A stretch of 64,000 nucleotides of DNA from Anabaena minutissima FACHB-250. GTDB lineage: Bacteria > Cyanobacteriota > Cyanobacteriia > Cyanobacteriales > Nostocaceae. Below, one piece after another: positions 1 to 6,632 of this stretch. Made by a program: the position numbers and the translations under genes. Positions within the stretch are counted from its first letter, which is position 1, and each line of letters begins with the position of its first letter. The notes below the pieces were generated by a model, which saw only the letters and a program-made list of their open reading frames with translations, searched no databases and was not told the DNA's origin. The stretch lies in contig NZ_JACJRG010000024.1 of NCBI RefSeq assembly GCF_014697125.1, positions 1 through 64,000 of the forward strand. The letters run 5' to 3'.

Positions 1-136
1 GGCGAGCCGCAATGAATGATCAGTATATGATTTCTGTTTTGGCGGCGGCTCTCCCTAACTCAACACTCTCATAGAATCCATTTGTCAATAGGGTTTGAGA
101 CGCGCTAACCCTGCTACATAATTGAGCGATGGCAAG

Positions 137-523
137 TTAATTAGACCCTGGGATATTCGCTCTTTCGACACCAGAAGGCTGCGTTTTTTTCAGGGTTGTT
201 TGTCTCCTCTGACATTTAACGTGTGTTTTGGTTTCTAAGCTAGATGGTTCGATATTTTCTGATCCAACAATCAGTTTCGTATAATTAGCAGCTTTATCAA
301 CCACGATTTCGCCACATCTATTGACTGATTTATCTTGGCGTGACCCTATTTTACCTTGAGCATTAATATATCTGATTTGGTATCGTTTACTAGGAGTTAA
401 TCCTGTTACCACGACTTCACCTTTACTAGTTTTGTAAGCTTCGGCGGCAGTAGCGATCGCACTATGAGTTAGCACGAGTATTGCGGCGATGGACGCTGTA
501 ATAATTGAAAATTTAGTTGGCAT
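137..523 (-). CDS. small secreted protein of unknown function
   Basis: 128 residues. The N-terminus (about residues 1-27) is a typical Sec signal peptide, with a short basic start, a hydrophobic stretch rich in Ala/Ile/Val, and an A-T-A-A-E cleavage context. The mature part of about 100 residues is basic and has two Cys (near residues 70 and 104) that could form one disulfide. I recognise no family. The gene sits about 50 bp downstream of a copy of the repeated upstream element (575-649), the same element that precedes the double-glycine precursors. I infer that it is co-regulated with the peptide locus and may be a secreted accessory protein. Function is not assignable from sequence. Confidence 0.6.
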   Translation of the reverse strand: MPTKFSIITASIAAILVLTHSAIATAAEAYKTSKGEVVVTGLTPSKRYQIRYINAQGKIGSRQDKSVNRCGEIVVDKAANYTKLIVGSENIEPSSLETKTHVKCQRRQTTLKKTQPSGVERANIPGSN

Positions 524-574
524 ATGTATACTCCATGTTTGAGATAATTTTTGTGTGAGCTACTGAAAAATCTT

Positions 575-649
575 TGAGTGTATATTCAGGGTTTTGATTC
601 CCTCACTGACTATATACGTCATACAAAATATTTTATGCACTATTACCGC
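575..649 (-). promoter_or_regulatory. repeated upstream element, copy 5 (divergent relative)
   Basis: Minus-strand copy of the ~65-80 bp element seen at 4580, 5872, 8811 and 9347. Conserved parts read in transcription order are AGTGCATAAAATATTTTG, then CGTATATAGTCAGTGAGGG, then AAAACCC, then ATATAC. The outer hairpin arm pair is GTATAT/ATATAC (612-617 and 580-585) where other copies have GTATGT/ACATAC, so the change is compensatory. It lies upstream of the secreted protein ending at 137. I infer a promoter/leader role. Confidence 0.6.
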
Positions 650-707
650 AAGGTGGAAGTCAAACTTTAAAAGTCAAAATTCAAAAGTCAAAAAGCCTAT
701 AAAACTT

Positions 708-812
708 CGAGATTGTGATGAAATTATTGTTTTGGAAACCGATAAGGTAGTGCAGCGCGGTACTCAAGAGGAATTATGGCAGTAAAGGGGAGTTTATGAG
801 AGATTGGATTAA
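708..812 (+). pseudogene. C-terminal remnant of a C39-type (NHLM ABC1-like) exporter ATPase, copy 1
   Basis: The translation contains RDCDEIIVLE then DKVVQRGTQEELW, the region just after the H-loop of peptidase-containing NHLM exporters. It is followed by an in-frame stop at 783-785, after which the same frame continues with GVYERL-like residues. No Walker A, signature or Walker B remains upstream. A near-identical remnant lies at 6033-6244. Upstream of both is a minus-oriented copy of the repeated element, so the pair [element / ABC gene] was probably duplicated and then decayed. Confidence 0.6.
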
Positions 813-902
813 TTCGTTCTGAGAGGTGATATTGGTTAGGGGCTACAAGCCACGATTAACCAAATTAGCAAAATGCTTACCCTTGCCGAAATGATTTTTT
901 TA

Positions 903-2012
903 TCATAAAGAACTAATATTTTTTTTGCATAAAATTGTCTGAGGATGCTGAAAACCTACAGTCTTTTCAAAAATTCTTAAAGCTTCCTTAAGTATAGATT
1001 TAGCTTCTTGTTTTTGTTCTTGTTCCTTAAGTAAAATTGCCAGATTATTGAGGGTAACAGCAATATCAGGATGCTCATTTCCGAAAACATTTTTTTTAAT
1101 ACTTAATGCCTGTCTATAAGCTTTTTCGGCTGGCAACAACTCTCCTTTTGCTTGAAGAGAAGCTGCTAGATTATTGAGATTAACAGCAACTTCATAAGGT
1201 TGATAGTTTGATGGGTTATCAAAAAATGTAATAGCTTCTTGAAACAATTTAACTGCTTCATCCCATTTACCTAATCCATGTAAAATAGAACCCAGTGCAG
1301 CCCCATCAGTAATAGTATCAGGATGTTCTTTACCGCATATATTCTGGCGAATTTCGTAAGATTTACGAGCTAAAGGTTCAGCCTTTTTATAATTGCAACG
1401 TGAGTGTTCTAAACCAGCATAATTATGATAAAGTGTTGCCACAAAATGGCTTTGTTCACTCTGTTGCTTAATTAAAGTATTTAATAAAATTTGGTAAATT
1501 TGTTCACCTGCATTAAATTTTCCCCAGTATTTGTAAACAACCGCTAAGTCATTGAGCATTGACAGCAAAACACTGTGTTGCTCTATTCCTTGAGATTGGG
1601 CTAAATTGATGACTTTAAGATAATACTGTTCTGCTGAAGAATAGTTACCCAAAATGCGAGTAATTTTGCCTAGATTAGCTAAAACTTGTATTTCTATATC
1701 AATCAGGCTTGAAACCTGGGAGAGATTTTGTTTGGCTATTTCTAAAGATTCTAAAGCTGCTTGAGCTTGTGTTAAAGCTTCGTTATATTTAGTTTGAGAC
1801 TCTAATGTATTAGCTAAACTATTCAGTTGGATAACTTTTTCAAGTAAAAAATGTTGTTCTAAATTTAATTTGTTACTTAAATTTTTACTGTGTTGTAGTT
1901 CCACGTTCTTCCCACTCTTACGAAAATAAAGGTCAGCTAGAAAGTCTTCTTGGGGTAAGCTGACTATTAATTGAGCAGTATAAAAACTCCAAAACGAGCA
2001 AATGCTAATCAA
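903..2012 (-). CDS. kinesin-light-chain-type TPR protein
   Basis: 369 residues of tandem ~42-residue tetratricopeptide repeats of the kinesin light chain type. The repeat signatures LNNLA, GNEHPD and A-L-x-I are clearest in the last four units (residues ~190-365). No signal peptide or enzymatic domain is visible, so the likely role is protein-protein scaffolding. The first codon available is TTG at 2012, and there is no internal ATG for over 130 codons; GTG near codon 37 is an alternative, so the true start is uncertain. It is the last gene of the minus-strand run precursors / M23-like / precursor / TPR, suggesting a link with the peptide locus. The partner is unknown. Confidence 0.75.
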   Translation of the reverse strand: MISICSFWSFYTAQLIVSLPQEDFLADLYFRKSGKNVELQHSKNLSNKLNLEQHFLLEKVIQLNSLANTLESQTKYNEALTQAQAALESLEIAKQNLSQVSSLIDIEIQVLANLGKITRILGNYSSAEQYYLKVINLAQSQGIEQHSVLLSMLNDLAVVYKYWGKFNAGEQIYQILLNTLIKQQSEQSHFVATLYHNYAGLEHSRCNYKKAEPLARKSYEIRQNICGKEHPDTITDGAALGSILHGLGKWDEAVKLFQEAITFFDNPSNYQPYEVAVNLNNLAASLQAKGELLPAEKAYRQALSIKKNVFGNEHPDIAVTLNNLAILLKEQEQKQEAKSILKEALRIFEKTVGFQHPQTILCKKNISSL

Positions 2013-2013
2013 T

Positions 2014-2063
2014 CATCCTCAAAACTTTCATCTCCAATTTGGGGGTGCTAGGTATTGAGGATG
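2014..2063. repeat. 9-bp inverted repeat between precursor and TPR gene
   Basis: Arms CATCCTCAA (2014-2022) and TTGAGGATG (2055-2063) are perfectly complementary, with a 32-nt loop. It sits in the short gap between the precursor stop (2077) and the TPR gene start. It may act as a processing or attenuation hairpin. There is no T-tract. Confidence 0.35.
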
Positions 2064-2076
2064 AGGTAAGATAAAG

Positions 2077-2274
2077 CTACTCTGCGCTCAAAAATATTTC
2101 GTTGTGGTTGTTTATATAACCTCCACCATCGGGAGGCCGTCGCGGAGTCACGGTAGCATCTCCACCTACTATCATTGTTAGATCCTGAACACTTAGGTTA
2201 ACAATATCTGGTAAACTTTTGAGCAAAGAATTTAAATTAGTTATCTGTGGCTGTTCGGGTTTGTTGTCAGACAT
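2077..2274 (-). CDS. double-glycine leader peptide precursor
   Basis: 65 residues from ATG at 2274. This start is preferred because a good ribosome binding site (AGGAGA, 8 nt upstream) is present; a longer in-frame reading from 2331 lacks one and overlaps the M23 gene. The leader (residues ~1-38) ends LTMIVGG, the double-glycine cleavage pattern of C39-processed peptides. The core after GG is Pro/Arg/Gly/Asn rich (TPRRPPDGGG). It follows the M23-like gene on the same strand with a ~45 bp gap. By family knowledge such peptides are cleaved after GG and exported by NHLM/C39 systems. The mature activity is unknown. Confidence 0.7.
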   Translation of the reverse strand: MSDNKPEQPQITNLNSLLKSLPDIVNLSVQDLTMIVGGDATVTPRRPPDGGGYINNHNEIFLSAE

Positions 2275-2318
2275 GATATTTTCTCCTGTAATTCTTGATT
2301 GGATTATCATTACTAAAT

Positions 2319-3908
2319 TCACTTTCTCCAAACACCTGCATATCTAGGAGAATTACCATCCACATAACCAGTTACATTCCGTGTGAGAAGACCGCTATTT
2401 TGTGCAGATTCCCACTCATTCTGATACTGCTGACTGCTCAAATTATGACGTGCCTTGAAAGTTCCTTGAGTTACTGAGTTCCAAATGGCGGTAAAATGGG
2501 GTTGACCATTGTGTTGGTAAGCGTTAAGGTAAGCAACTTGACGACCTTGTTGTTGGTTTTCATTAAACAATTGTTGATACTGTGCAGAAGTCAAAAAAGA
2601 CTTAGCTACAAAGCTACCAACATTTGTTTTTTCATAAAGTGCAGCGTAGCTACGATTCCCATTTATAGAAACAACAGAAATATTTTTTGGTCGCCAGCCA
2701 TTTTTAGTCAAATCATCAATTCGTTTTTGATGTTCATTGGTAGATAGACCATGATAAGCAGTAAATGACGGCCCGTTGTCCTTGGCAAAAATCGCCGCAT
2801 ACAGGACTGTATTACCATTCAGATAACTCTCAACCTGAGTTGGTCTATAACCAGCTTTGGTATATTGATTGAATTTAGCTTGGTACTGAGATGAGGTGAG
2901 ATTATGAAAAGATGCCCATGCAACTCCATTATTAGGACGAAATAGAGCATTGAAGTAAATCTTACCGTTGACGCTAAAACCATCAATCCACTCTAGGCGA
3001 TAACCTGATTTGGTAATTTGGTCAAAAACGAACTGATATTGACTAGCAGGAATACCATGTCGAGCAATTTCTTTATTACCTTGAGAAAAATCAGGCAAAA
3101 TGGCGATTTTACCAGGTGGTAAAGCTTGATTGTTCAGACGTTTCCAATCTTGGTCTGAGTCTTGATTTGTCTCGGTGCTTTTTGTCCATACGCCCGCAAA
3201 AGTTAAAGGTAAAGGAGTATTACCTTTGCTTTTATGAAGATGTAAGTGTGAACCACTCGATGAACCACCATTTCCAACATTTCCAATAAACTGACCTGCT
3301 TTTAACATCACTTGTTGAGCAGGAGTTAAAGTTCTTTCTGAATCATTGCTTGCATCTGTTGTGAACTCCTTGGAAATCGGACATAAAGATTTAGGAATTG
3401 AACCTGGTTCTAGATGTGCGTAGAGAATCAATTCTCCATTACCAACATCAACCGTTAAATGATTACCACCACCGTAGATTGTCTTTGGATTCGATGTACG
3501 ACCTGGATGACTTTGTCCTGGTGCGGGATTATCTGGCGCATTACGCCAACATTTAATTATCTTACCACCAGTAACTGCATATACTGGCTGACCGTAAATC
3601 AACTGATGTTCGTTTTTGCTACCGTCAGTTCCAGCTTTGTTAGTAGTCCAATTTTTACTACGATTATCAAAGCGAATCGCTGTCAAATCATAACCGAGTT
3701 TTTGACTTCCAGAACCATGAATTTCTTTGCGTCTGTACCAGTATTCACCTGATTCTAAATCTTCTGCACGACCAGGGAATAAATAAGTAGTGCTTGCCGC
3801 AGTTGATGTCAAATTAGTTAATAAAGGTATTACAGGAGTTAGCAAAATGCTAGAAGTAATACCCACAGTAATAAATCGGCGAATTGATTTTTGTTTGTTG
3901 TTTTTCAT
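2319..3908 (-). CDS. secreted M23-like protein with C-terminal bacterial tandem repeats
   Basis: 529 residues from ATG at 3908, which directly follows the stop of a precursor (3913). An upstream in-frame start would overlap that precursor. A signal peptide covers residues 1-39. Residues ~60-245 resemble a LytM/M23 fold, with G-Y-D near 74, Y-A-H-L at ~165 and the metal-site motif GSHLHLH at ~219-225. The usual first zinc ligand (H of HxGxD) appears to be Lys here, so catalysis is uncertain. Residues ~275-529 are five ~47-residue repeats with the pattern (H/F)-x-L-S/T-S-x-Q-Y-Q ... G-Y-R ... Y-A-A-I/L-F/W, matching my memory of the BTRD1 repeat. It probably acts outside the membrane. Position between precursors suggests a role in peptide or envelope processing. 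Confidence 0.75.
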   Translation of the reverse strand: MKNNKQKSIRRFITVGITSSILLTPVIPLLTNLTSTAASTTYLFPGRAEDLESGEYWYRRKEIHGSGSQKLGYDLTAIRFDNRSKNWTTNKAGTDGSKNEHQLIYGQPVYAVTGGKIIKCWRNAPDNPAPGQSHPGRTSNPKTIYGGGNHLTVDVGNGELILYAHLEPGSIPKSLCPISKEFTTDASNDSERTLTPAQQVMLKAGQFIGNVGNGGSSSGSHLHLHKSKGNTPLPLTFAGVWTKSTETNQDSDQDWKRLNNQALPPGKIAILPDFSQGNKEIARHGIPASQYQFVFDQITKSGYRLEWIDGFSVNGKIYFNALFRPNNGVAWASFHNLTSSQYQAKFNQYTKAGYRPTQVESYLNGNTVLYAAIFAKDNGPSFTAYHGLSTNEHQKRIDDLTKNGWRPKNISVVSINGNRSYAALYEKTNVGSFVAKSFLTSAQYQQLFNENQQQGRQVAYLNAYQHNGQPHFTAIWNSVTQGTFKARHNLSSQQYQNEWESAQNSGLLTRNVTGYVDGNSPRYAGVWRK

Positions 3909-3912
3909 GTTG

Positions 3913-4071
3913 TTAATCTTTGTATCGAGATTCCCCATCAACACCGTCGAATTTTATATAGGCAGCAGCACCAGTTACACTATCGAGCTGTTCCAAATCG
4001 AGTAACTGAATTTGTGGTATTTTCTTGGAGTTTAGCCGTTGTGGATATGTTTTTGTGAGTTCGTTTTTCAT
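3913..4071 (-). CDS. leader-type small peptide precursor (TGA variant)
   Basis: 52 residues, too short for most gene finders. It starts MKNELTKTYPQR and contains the leader core QIQLLDLEQLDSVTG, matching the Q-x-L-x-LEQL-x-x-V-x-GG pattern of the neighbouring peptides. Here the second Gly is Ala (VTGAAA), which is still compatible with small-residue cleavage. The core is about 20 residues (YIKFDGVDGESRYKD). The stop is 4 bp before the M23-like start. It is the fourth in a row of four minus-strand precursors transcribed from the element at 4580-4644. Confidence 0.65.
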   Translation of the reverse strand: MKNELTKTYPQRLNSKKIPQIQLLDLEQLDSVTGAAAYIKFDGVDGESRYKD

Positions 4072-4100
4072 GTTGTTAACCTTTAGCGAAATAGAAATTA

Positions 4101-4253
4101 CTAGGGGTTTTGAGACACATTAACTTTTACAAGCAATTCCCGTATTTCGACAGGCCCCCCTGCAACTTCGGCAAGTTGTTCCTGATCAAGCTTAGGGAGA
4201 GTGAGATTGCAGTTTTTTGGCTTTTGCTTTGGGCTAGTATTCTGGACTGGCAT
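4101..4253 (-). CDS. double-glycine leader peptide precursor
   Basis: 50 residues from ATG at 4253 (MPVQNTSPKQKP). An upstream GTG at 4292 is in frame but lies inside the preceding precursor. The leader has LPKLDQEQLAEVAGG, a textbook double-glycine motif. The core is PVEIRELLVKVNVSQNP. It is the third of four clustered precursors, starting 5 bp after the previous stop (4259). No modification-enzyme recognition motif is recognised. The product is probably an exported peptide; activity is unknown. Confidence 0.7.
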   Translation of the reverse strand: MPVQNTSPKQKPKNCNLTLPKLDQEQLAEVAGGPVEIRELLVKVNVSQNP

Positions 4254-4258
4254 AGACT

Positions 4259-4393
4259 TTAGCTGTACCTTCTGACAGAGACATATCTCCACTCAGGATC
4301 ACTACCACCATAAACCCTATCAAGCTGTTCTAATGGGAGTGATTGAAGTTGTGAGAGTGTCTTGAAGTTTTGTTTTTGTTTGTTGTTTTTCAC
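4259..4393 (-). CDS. double-glycine leader peptide precursor (GTG start)
   Basis: 44 residues from GTG at 4393 (V/M-KNNKQKQNFKTLSQLQ). The leader contains LPLEQLDRVYGG and the core SDPEWRYVSVRRYS is aromatic and basic. The first residues match the N-terminus of the M23-like gene (MKNNKQK), suggesting recombination between starts in this cluster. The start was chosen because the MKNNKQ/MKNQQT-type beginning is shared with its neighbours. It is 22 bp downstream of the stop of the first precursor. Confidence 0.6.
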   Translation of the reverse strand: MKNNKQKQNFKTLSQLQSLPLEQLDRVYGGSDPEWRYVSVRRYS

Positions 4394-4415
4394 GTCTTTT
4401 ATCTCTTCTTGCAGG

Positions 4416-4565
4416 TTAAACACGCGGTGTCGTAAAAACTAAGGTGGGTTTGAACAACGCGCCACCATTGACTTGAGTAAGTTGTTCCAAATTGAGTGGC
4501 TGCAACTGTGAAATTTTATTGACGTTTTGGTGTTGTGAATGTGTTTTTGTTTGTTGGTTTTTCAT
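4416..4565 (-). CDS. double-glycine leader peptide precursor, first of the minus-strand array
   Basis: 49 residues. The leader MKNQQTKTHSQHQ... LNLEQLTQVNGG is nearly identical to that of the precursor at 5704-5856, while the core ALFKPTLVFTTPRV is entirely different. A strong ribosome binding site (AAGGAG, 9 nt upstream) supports ATG at 4565. It lies 15 bp downstream of repeated element copy 1 (4580-4644), making it the first gene of a probable transcript continuing through the next three precursors and the M23-like gene. Confidence 0.75.
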   Translation of the reverse strand: MKNQQTKTHSQHQNVNKISQLQPLNLEQLTQVNGGALFKPTLVFTTPRV

Positions 4566-4579
4566 GTTATTGCTCCTTA

Positions 4580-4644
4580 AGTATATGTTTTGGGTTTTAA
4601 CTCCCTTACTTACTACATACGATGGTCAAAAATTTTTATGCACT
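4580..4644 (-). promoter_or_regulatory. repeated upstream element, copy 1
   Basis: Minus-strand copy reading TGCATAAAAATTTTTGACC, CGTATGTAGTAAGTAAGGG, AAAACCC, ACATATAC. The outer hairpin arms GTATGT (4615-4620) and ACATAT (4583-4588) pair with one G-U, and GGG/CCC forms the inner stem. It contains a TTGACC block that could be a -35, but I see no convincing -10. It lies between the terpene synthase stop and the first precursor. Confidence 0.65.
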
Positions 4645-4649
4645 CAATA

Positions 4650-5609
4650 CTAGCTTTTGTAACTATTGGTAAAATTTTTGTAGCGTCCTGAAATAGAAAA
4701 CCAATCACAATGACCACTTATCCAAGACTGTAATCCAGCTACATAACGGTGCATTTCGGCATCTACTAACAAGCTAAAAGAAGGTAGTTGTGAAACTAAT
4801 TCACAAAACGATTCTACTTCTGCATCGTGCATTTGTTTTGCTTTTTGAATTGCTTCTTCCAGGGTGCAGTTACGGGTCTGATGAAGGATGATAGCAAGAT
4901 TATGGTATTGTCCTGCTTTATATTCCTTATGACATGAAACTATATCATTTGACCACAATACTATATTATTAGTTGTCAACCTGAGAGCTTGTATAGTGGG
5001 ATGATTAACAAACTCTGAACCAAACTCAATTTCCTCAACCAACTCAATTAAATCTAAGAGAGGATAGCCTCCTCCGATGTAAGGACGCATCTTTAGATAA
5101 GTGCTAAGAGTTGGTTTTATCTCTGCACAGCTGTTTTTGGCCTCCCAAGCTGAGGCATTAATAAAACCCTCAACACCTTTTATGAAACGATTGTAGGAAT
5201 TCATTGAGCATTGCTTTTTAAGTCTTTGACAAATATTTGCCAAAGCATGAATTAGTGGTTGATCTTCCTTTACAGGATTAACACCCCTAAGAATTTCATT
5301 CAAGCGATGATTAAGTTGATAGAGATTATTAATTTTTTCCGGTATTCCCATTTCTTCGCTTTTATCATCATATATAAATGTCCAAGCCAGAAAATCTGTA
5401 GCTATCTCCAAAGATGTTATAGAGGCTGTAGGATAAGTATATGCTGCTAAAAGATGAAGTTTAATTGCCAAAACTTTGCAGATTGTAAACTCAGTTACTA
5501 AGCTAAAATCTTTTAGCCATTCTAATAAGTGCAATTCCACATCTTTAGCATTTGGATTAATAGATGATGGGAAAGGATAAGTAAAGTTTGGAATTGTGAA
5601 CAGTTGCAT
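4650..5609 (-). CDS. class I terpene synthase (probable sesquiterpene cyclase)
   Basis: 319 residues, the usual length of bacterial class I terpene cyclases. The Mg-binding aspartate-rich motif is DDKSEE (residues ~80-85) and the second metal motif is NDIVSCHKE (NDxxSxxxE, ~218-226). Both are intact, so it should ionise a prenyl diphosphate, by family most often farnesyl diphosphate in the cytosol. No P450 or other tailoring enzyme is adjacent, so the product is probably an unmodified hydrocarbon or alcohol. It sits inside an array of peptide precursors: one lies upstream on the same strand (5704-5856) across a 17-bp palindrome, and others lie downstream past repeated element copy 1. Substrate and product cannot be read from sequence. 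Confidence 0.85.
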   Translation of the reverse strand: MQLFTIPNFTYPFPSSINPNAKDVELHLLEWLKDFSLVTEFTICKVLAIKLHLLAAYTYPTASITSLEIATDFLAWTFIYDDKSEEMGIPEKINNLYQLNHRLNEILRGVNPVKEDQPLIHALANICQRLKKQCSMNSYNRFIKGVEGFINASAWEAKNSCAEIKPTLSTYLKMRPYIGGGYPLLDLIELVEEIEFGSEFVNHPTIQALRLTTNNIVLWSNDIVSCHKEYKAGQYHNLAIILHQTRNCTLEEAIQKAKQMHDAEVESFCELVSQLPSFSLLVDAEMHRYVAGLQSWISGHCDWFSISGRYKNFTNSYKS

Positions 5610-5644
5610 AATTTATCCTGCTATTCTTTTGAATATGATTTATA

Positions 5645-5661
5645 CAGCCCTTCAAGGGCTG
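5645..5661 (-). terminator. palindromic hairpin between precursor and terpene synthase
   Basis: CAGCCCTT-C-AAGGGCTG is a perfect 8-bp-arm palindrome in the 94-bp gap between the precursor stop and the terpene synthase start. On the minus strand it is followed by TATAAAT rather than a T-run, so it would be a weak attenuator or RNA-processing hairpin. Confidence 0.35.
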
Positions 5662-5703
5662 TTGAGTTGATGCAGCACGGCTATCCAGTAGTCCTAATAT
5701 TAA

Positions 5704-5856
5704 TTAACGTGTTATACTGTTCCTCACAAACCTAACGCTACCATCGCCAAATCCACCATTGACTTGAGTAAGTTGTTCCAAATTGAGTGGCTGAAACTGT
5801 GAAAGTTTATTGACAATTTGCTGTTGTGAATGTGTTTTTGTGTGTTGGTTATTCAT
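5704..5856 (-). CDS. double-glycine leader peptide precursor
   Basis: 50 residues from ATG at 5856 (MNNQHTKTHSQQQ). The leader ends PLNLEQLTQVNGG and the core FGDGSVRFVRNSITR is 15 residues, Arg and Gly rich. The leader matches the 4416-4565 gene almost residue for residue, so the two are recent paralogs with swapped cores. The start lies 16 bp downstream of repeated element copy 2. A longer in-frame reading from 5904 runs into the element and is not supported. Confidence 0.75.
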   Translation of the reverse strand: MNNQHTKTHSQQQIVNKLSQFQPLNLEQLTQVNGGFGDGSVRFVRNSITR

Positions 5857-5871
5857 GTTGTTAATCTTTAA

Positions 5872-5950
5872 ATGTATGTTCTGGGTTTTAATTCCCTCGC
5901 TCACTACATACGATAGTTAAAATGTTTTATGCACTATCCGCTTTTTACGG
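5872..5950 (-). promoter_or_regulatory. repeated upstream element, copy 2
   Basis: Minus strand: CCGTAAAAAGCGGATAGTGC, ATAAAACATTTTAACTATCG, TATGTAGTGAGCGAGGG, AAAACCC, ACATAC. It is nearly identical to copy 4 over ~75 bp, with only scattered substitutions. Hairpin arms are GTATGT (5906-5911) and ACATAC (5874-5879), with inner GGG/CCC. It precedes the precursor starting at 5856. Confidence 0.65.
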
Positions 5951-6032
5951 TAAAGAAATATTCGATTGAACAAAATCACTTATCAATCTAGTAAAATTCA
6001 GGATATGAGAAAATTTTCTGGCTTCATATACC

Positions 6033-6244
6033 CAGACAGAGCAAATAATTGTAGAAAATCTGCGATCGCAACGCCATCGCGCAACTGTAGTTGTGTTCTG
6101 GTAGCCCACCGTTTGAGTCCCATTCGCGATTGTGATGAAATTATTGTTTTGGAATAGGGTAAGGTAGTGCAGCGCGGAACTCACGAGAAATTATGGTATG
6201 AAAGAGGAGTTTATCAGCGTTTGATTTCTTCAGAGGAAAATTAA
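6033..6244 (+). pseudogene. C-terminal remnant of a C39-type (NHLM ABC1-like) exporter ATPase, copy 2
   Basis: Traces of QTEQIIVENL, then (after a frameshift) VAHRLSPIRDCDEIIVLE, an in-frame TAG, and GKVVQRGTHEKLW to YQRLISSEEN. This is the D-loop/H-loop tail of a peptidase-containing exporter of the NHLM ABC1 type; the spelling differs from the intact exporter downstream, which reads STIRHADVIYVLQAGKII. The segment just upstream (about 5915-6016) resembles the segment before the intact exporter (6530-6625), so a duplicated gene start was joined to the tail of another exporter with nearly all of the coding region deleted. Confidence 0.6.
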
Positions 6245-6249
6245 AGCTG

Positions 6250-6279
6250 TTGTGCAGCTTCCATCTAAATCCCTATAAT
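6250..6279 (+). promoter_or_regulatory. candidate sigma-70 type promoter for the 6422 precursor
   Basis: TTGTGC (6250-6255) and TATAAT (6274-6279) with an 18-bp spacer lie about 140 bp upstream of the precursor start. The -10 is perfect and the -35 is partial. Seen in the sequence; activity is inferred. Confidence 0.35.
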
Positions 6280-6421
6280 CCATATATAGTAAACGTTTTA
6301 AAGACTAATATTTTTGGATTACTACTAAAATTTTCAGTTTTTACGAAAACACCATCTTTGTATTTGAAGACAAAGACAAGAATGAGAGATGTTCATTCCG
6401 CAACAATTAAGGAGCTGTACT

Positions 6422-6577
6422 ATGAAACTACAAAAAACTCAAAAGTCAAGCAAATTAGAGCAAGCATCTACATTGTTAAATCAAATCGATGATTTACATC
6501 AAGTTATTGGTGGTGTAGGACAGGAGTTGATTTTTTATGCACTATCTGCTTATTACAATGAAGAGGCATTCGCTTGA
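6422..6577 (+). CDS. chimeric double-glycine leader peptide precursor
   Basis: 51 residues from ATG at 6422 with ribosome binding site AAGGAG 8 nt upstream. The leader runs MKLQKTQKSSKLEQ... to DDLHQVIGG. The residues after GG (VGQELIFYALSAYYNEEAFA) are encoded by DNA that matches the distal end of the repeated element plus its flank (TTTTTTATGCACTATCTGCT compared with element copies 2 and 5). The original core therefore seems to have been replaced by a duplicated non-coding segment. It lies 55 bp upstream of the exporter gene, so it may be expressed but non-functional, or it may be a newly made core. Confidence 0.55.
   Translation: MKLQKTQKSSKLEQASTLLNQIDDLHQVIGGVGQELIFYALSAYYNEEAFA
6526..6556 (-). 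repeat. truncated copy of the repeated upstream element
   Basis: The stretch TTTTTTATGCACTATCTGCT matches the distal end of element copies 2 and 5 in the same orientation. The hairpin half is missing; the match stops at the boundary with the precursor leader. The downstream flank to ~6625 matches the flank of copy 2 (5950-6016), including AATCT-GGTAAAATTCAGG. Confidence 0.5.
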
Positions 6578-6632
6578 GCAGGATCACTCATGAATCTGGT
6601 AAAATTCAGGACATGAGAAAATACCCTGTCCT

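Noticed and set aside
594..785. 63-residue plus-strand frame taken as a gene
   Set aside because: Its first half is intergenic repeat sequence (element copy 5 and flank); only the last ~25 residues resemble an exporter tail, so it is listed as a pseudogene remnant.
5966..6157. 63-residue plus-strand frame taken as a gene
   Set aside because: It joins duplicated upstream DNA to a frameshifted ABC tail and ends at an internal stop; treated as a remnant.
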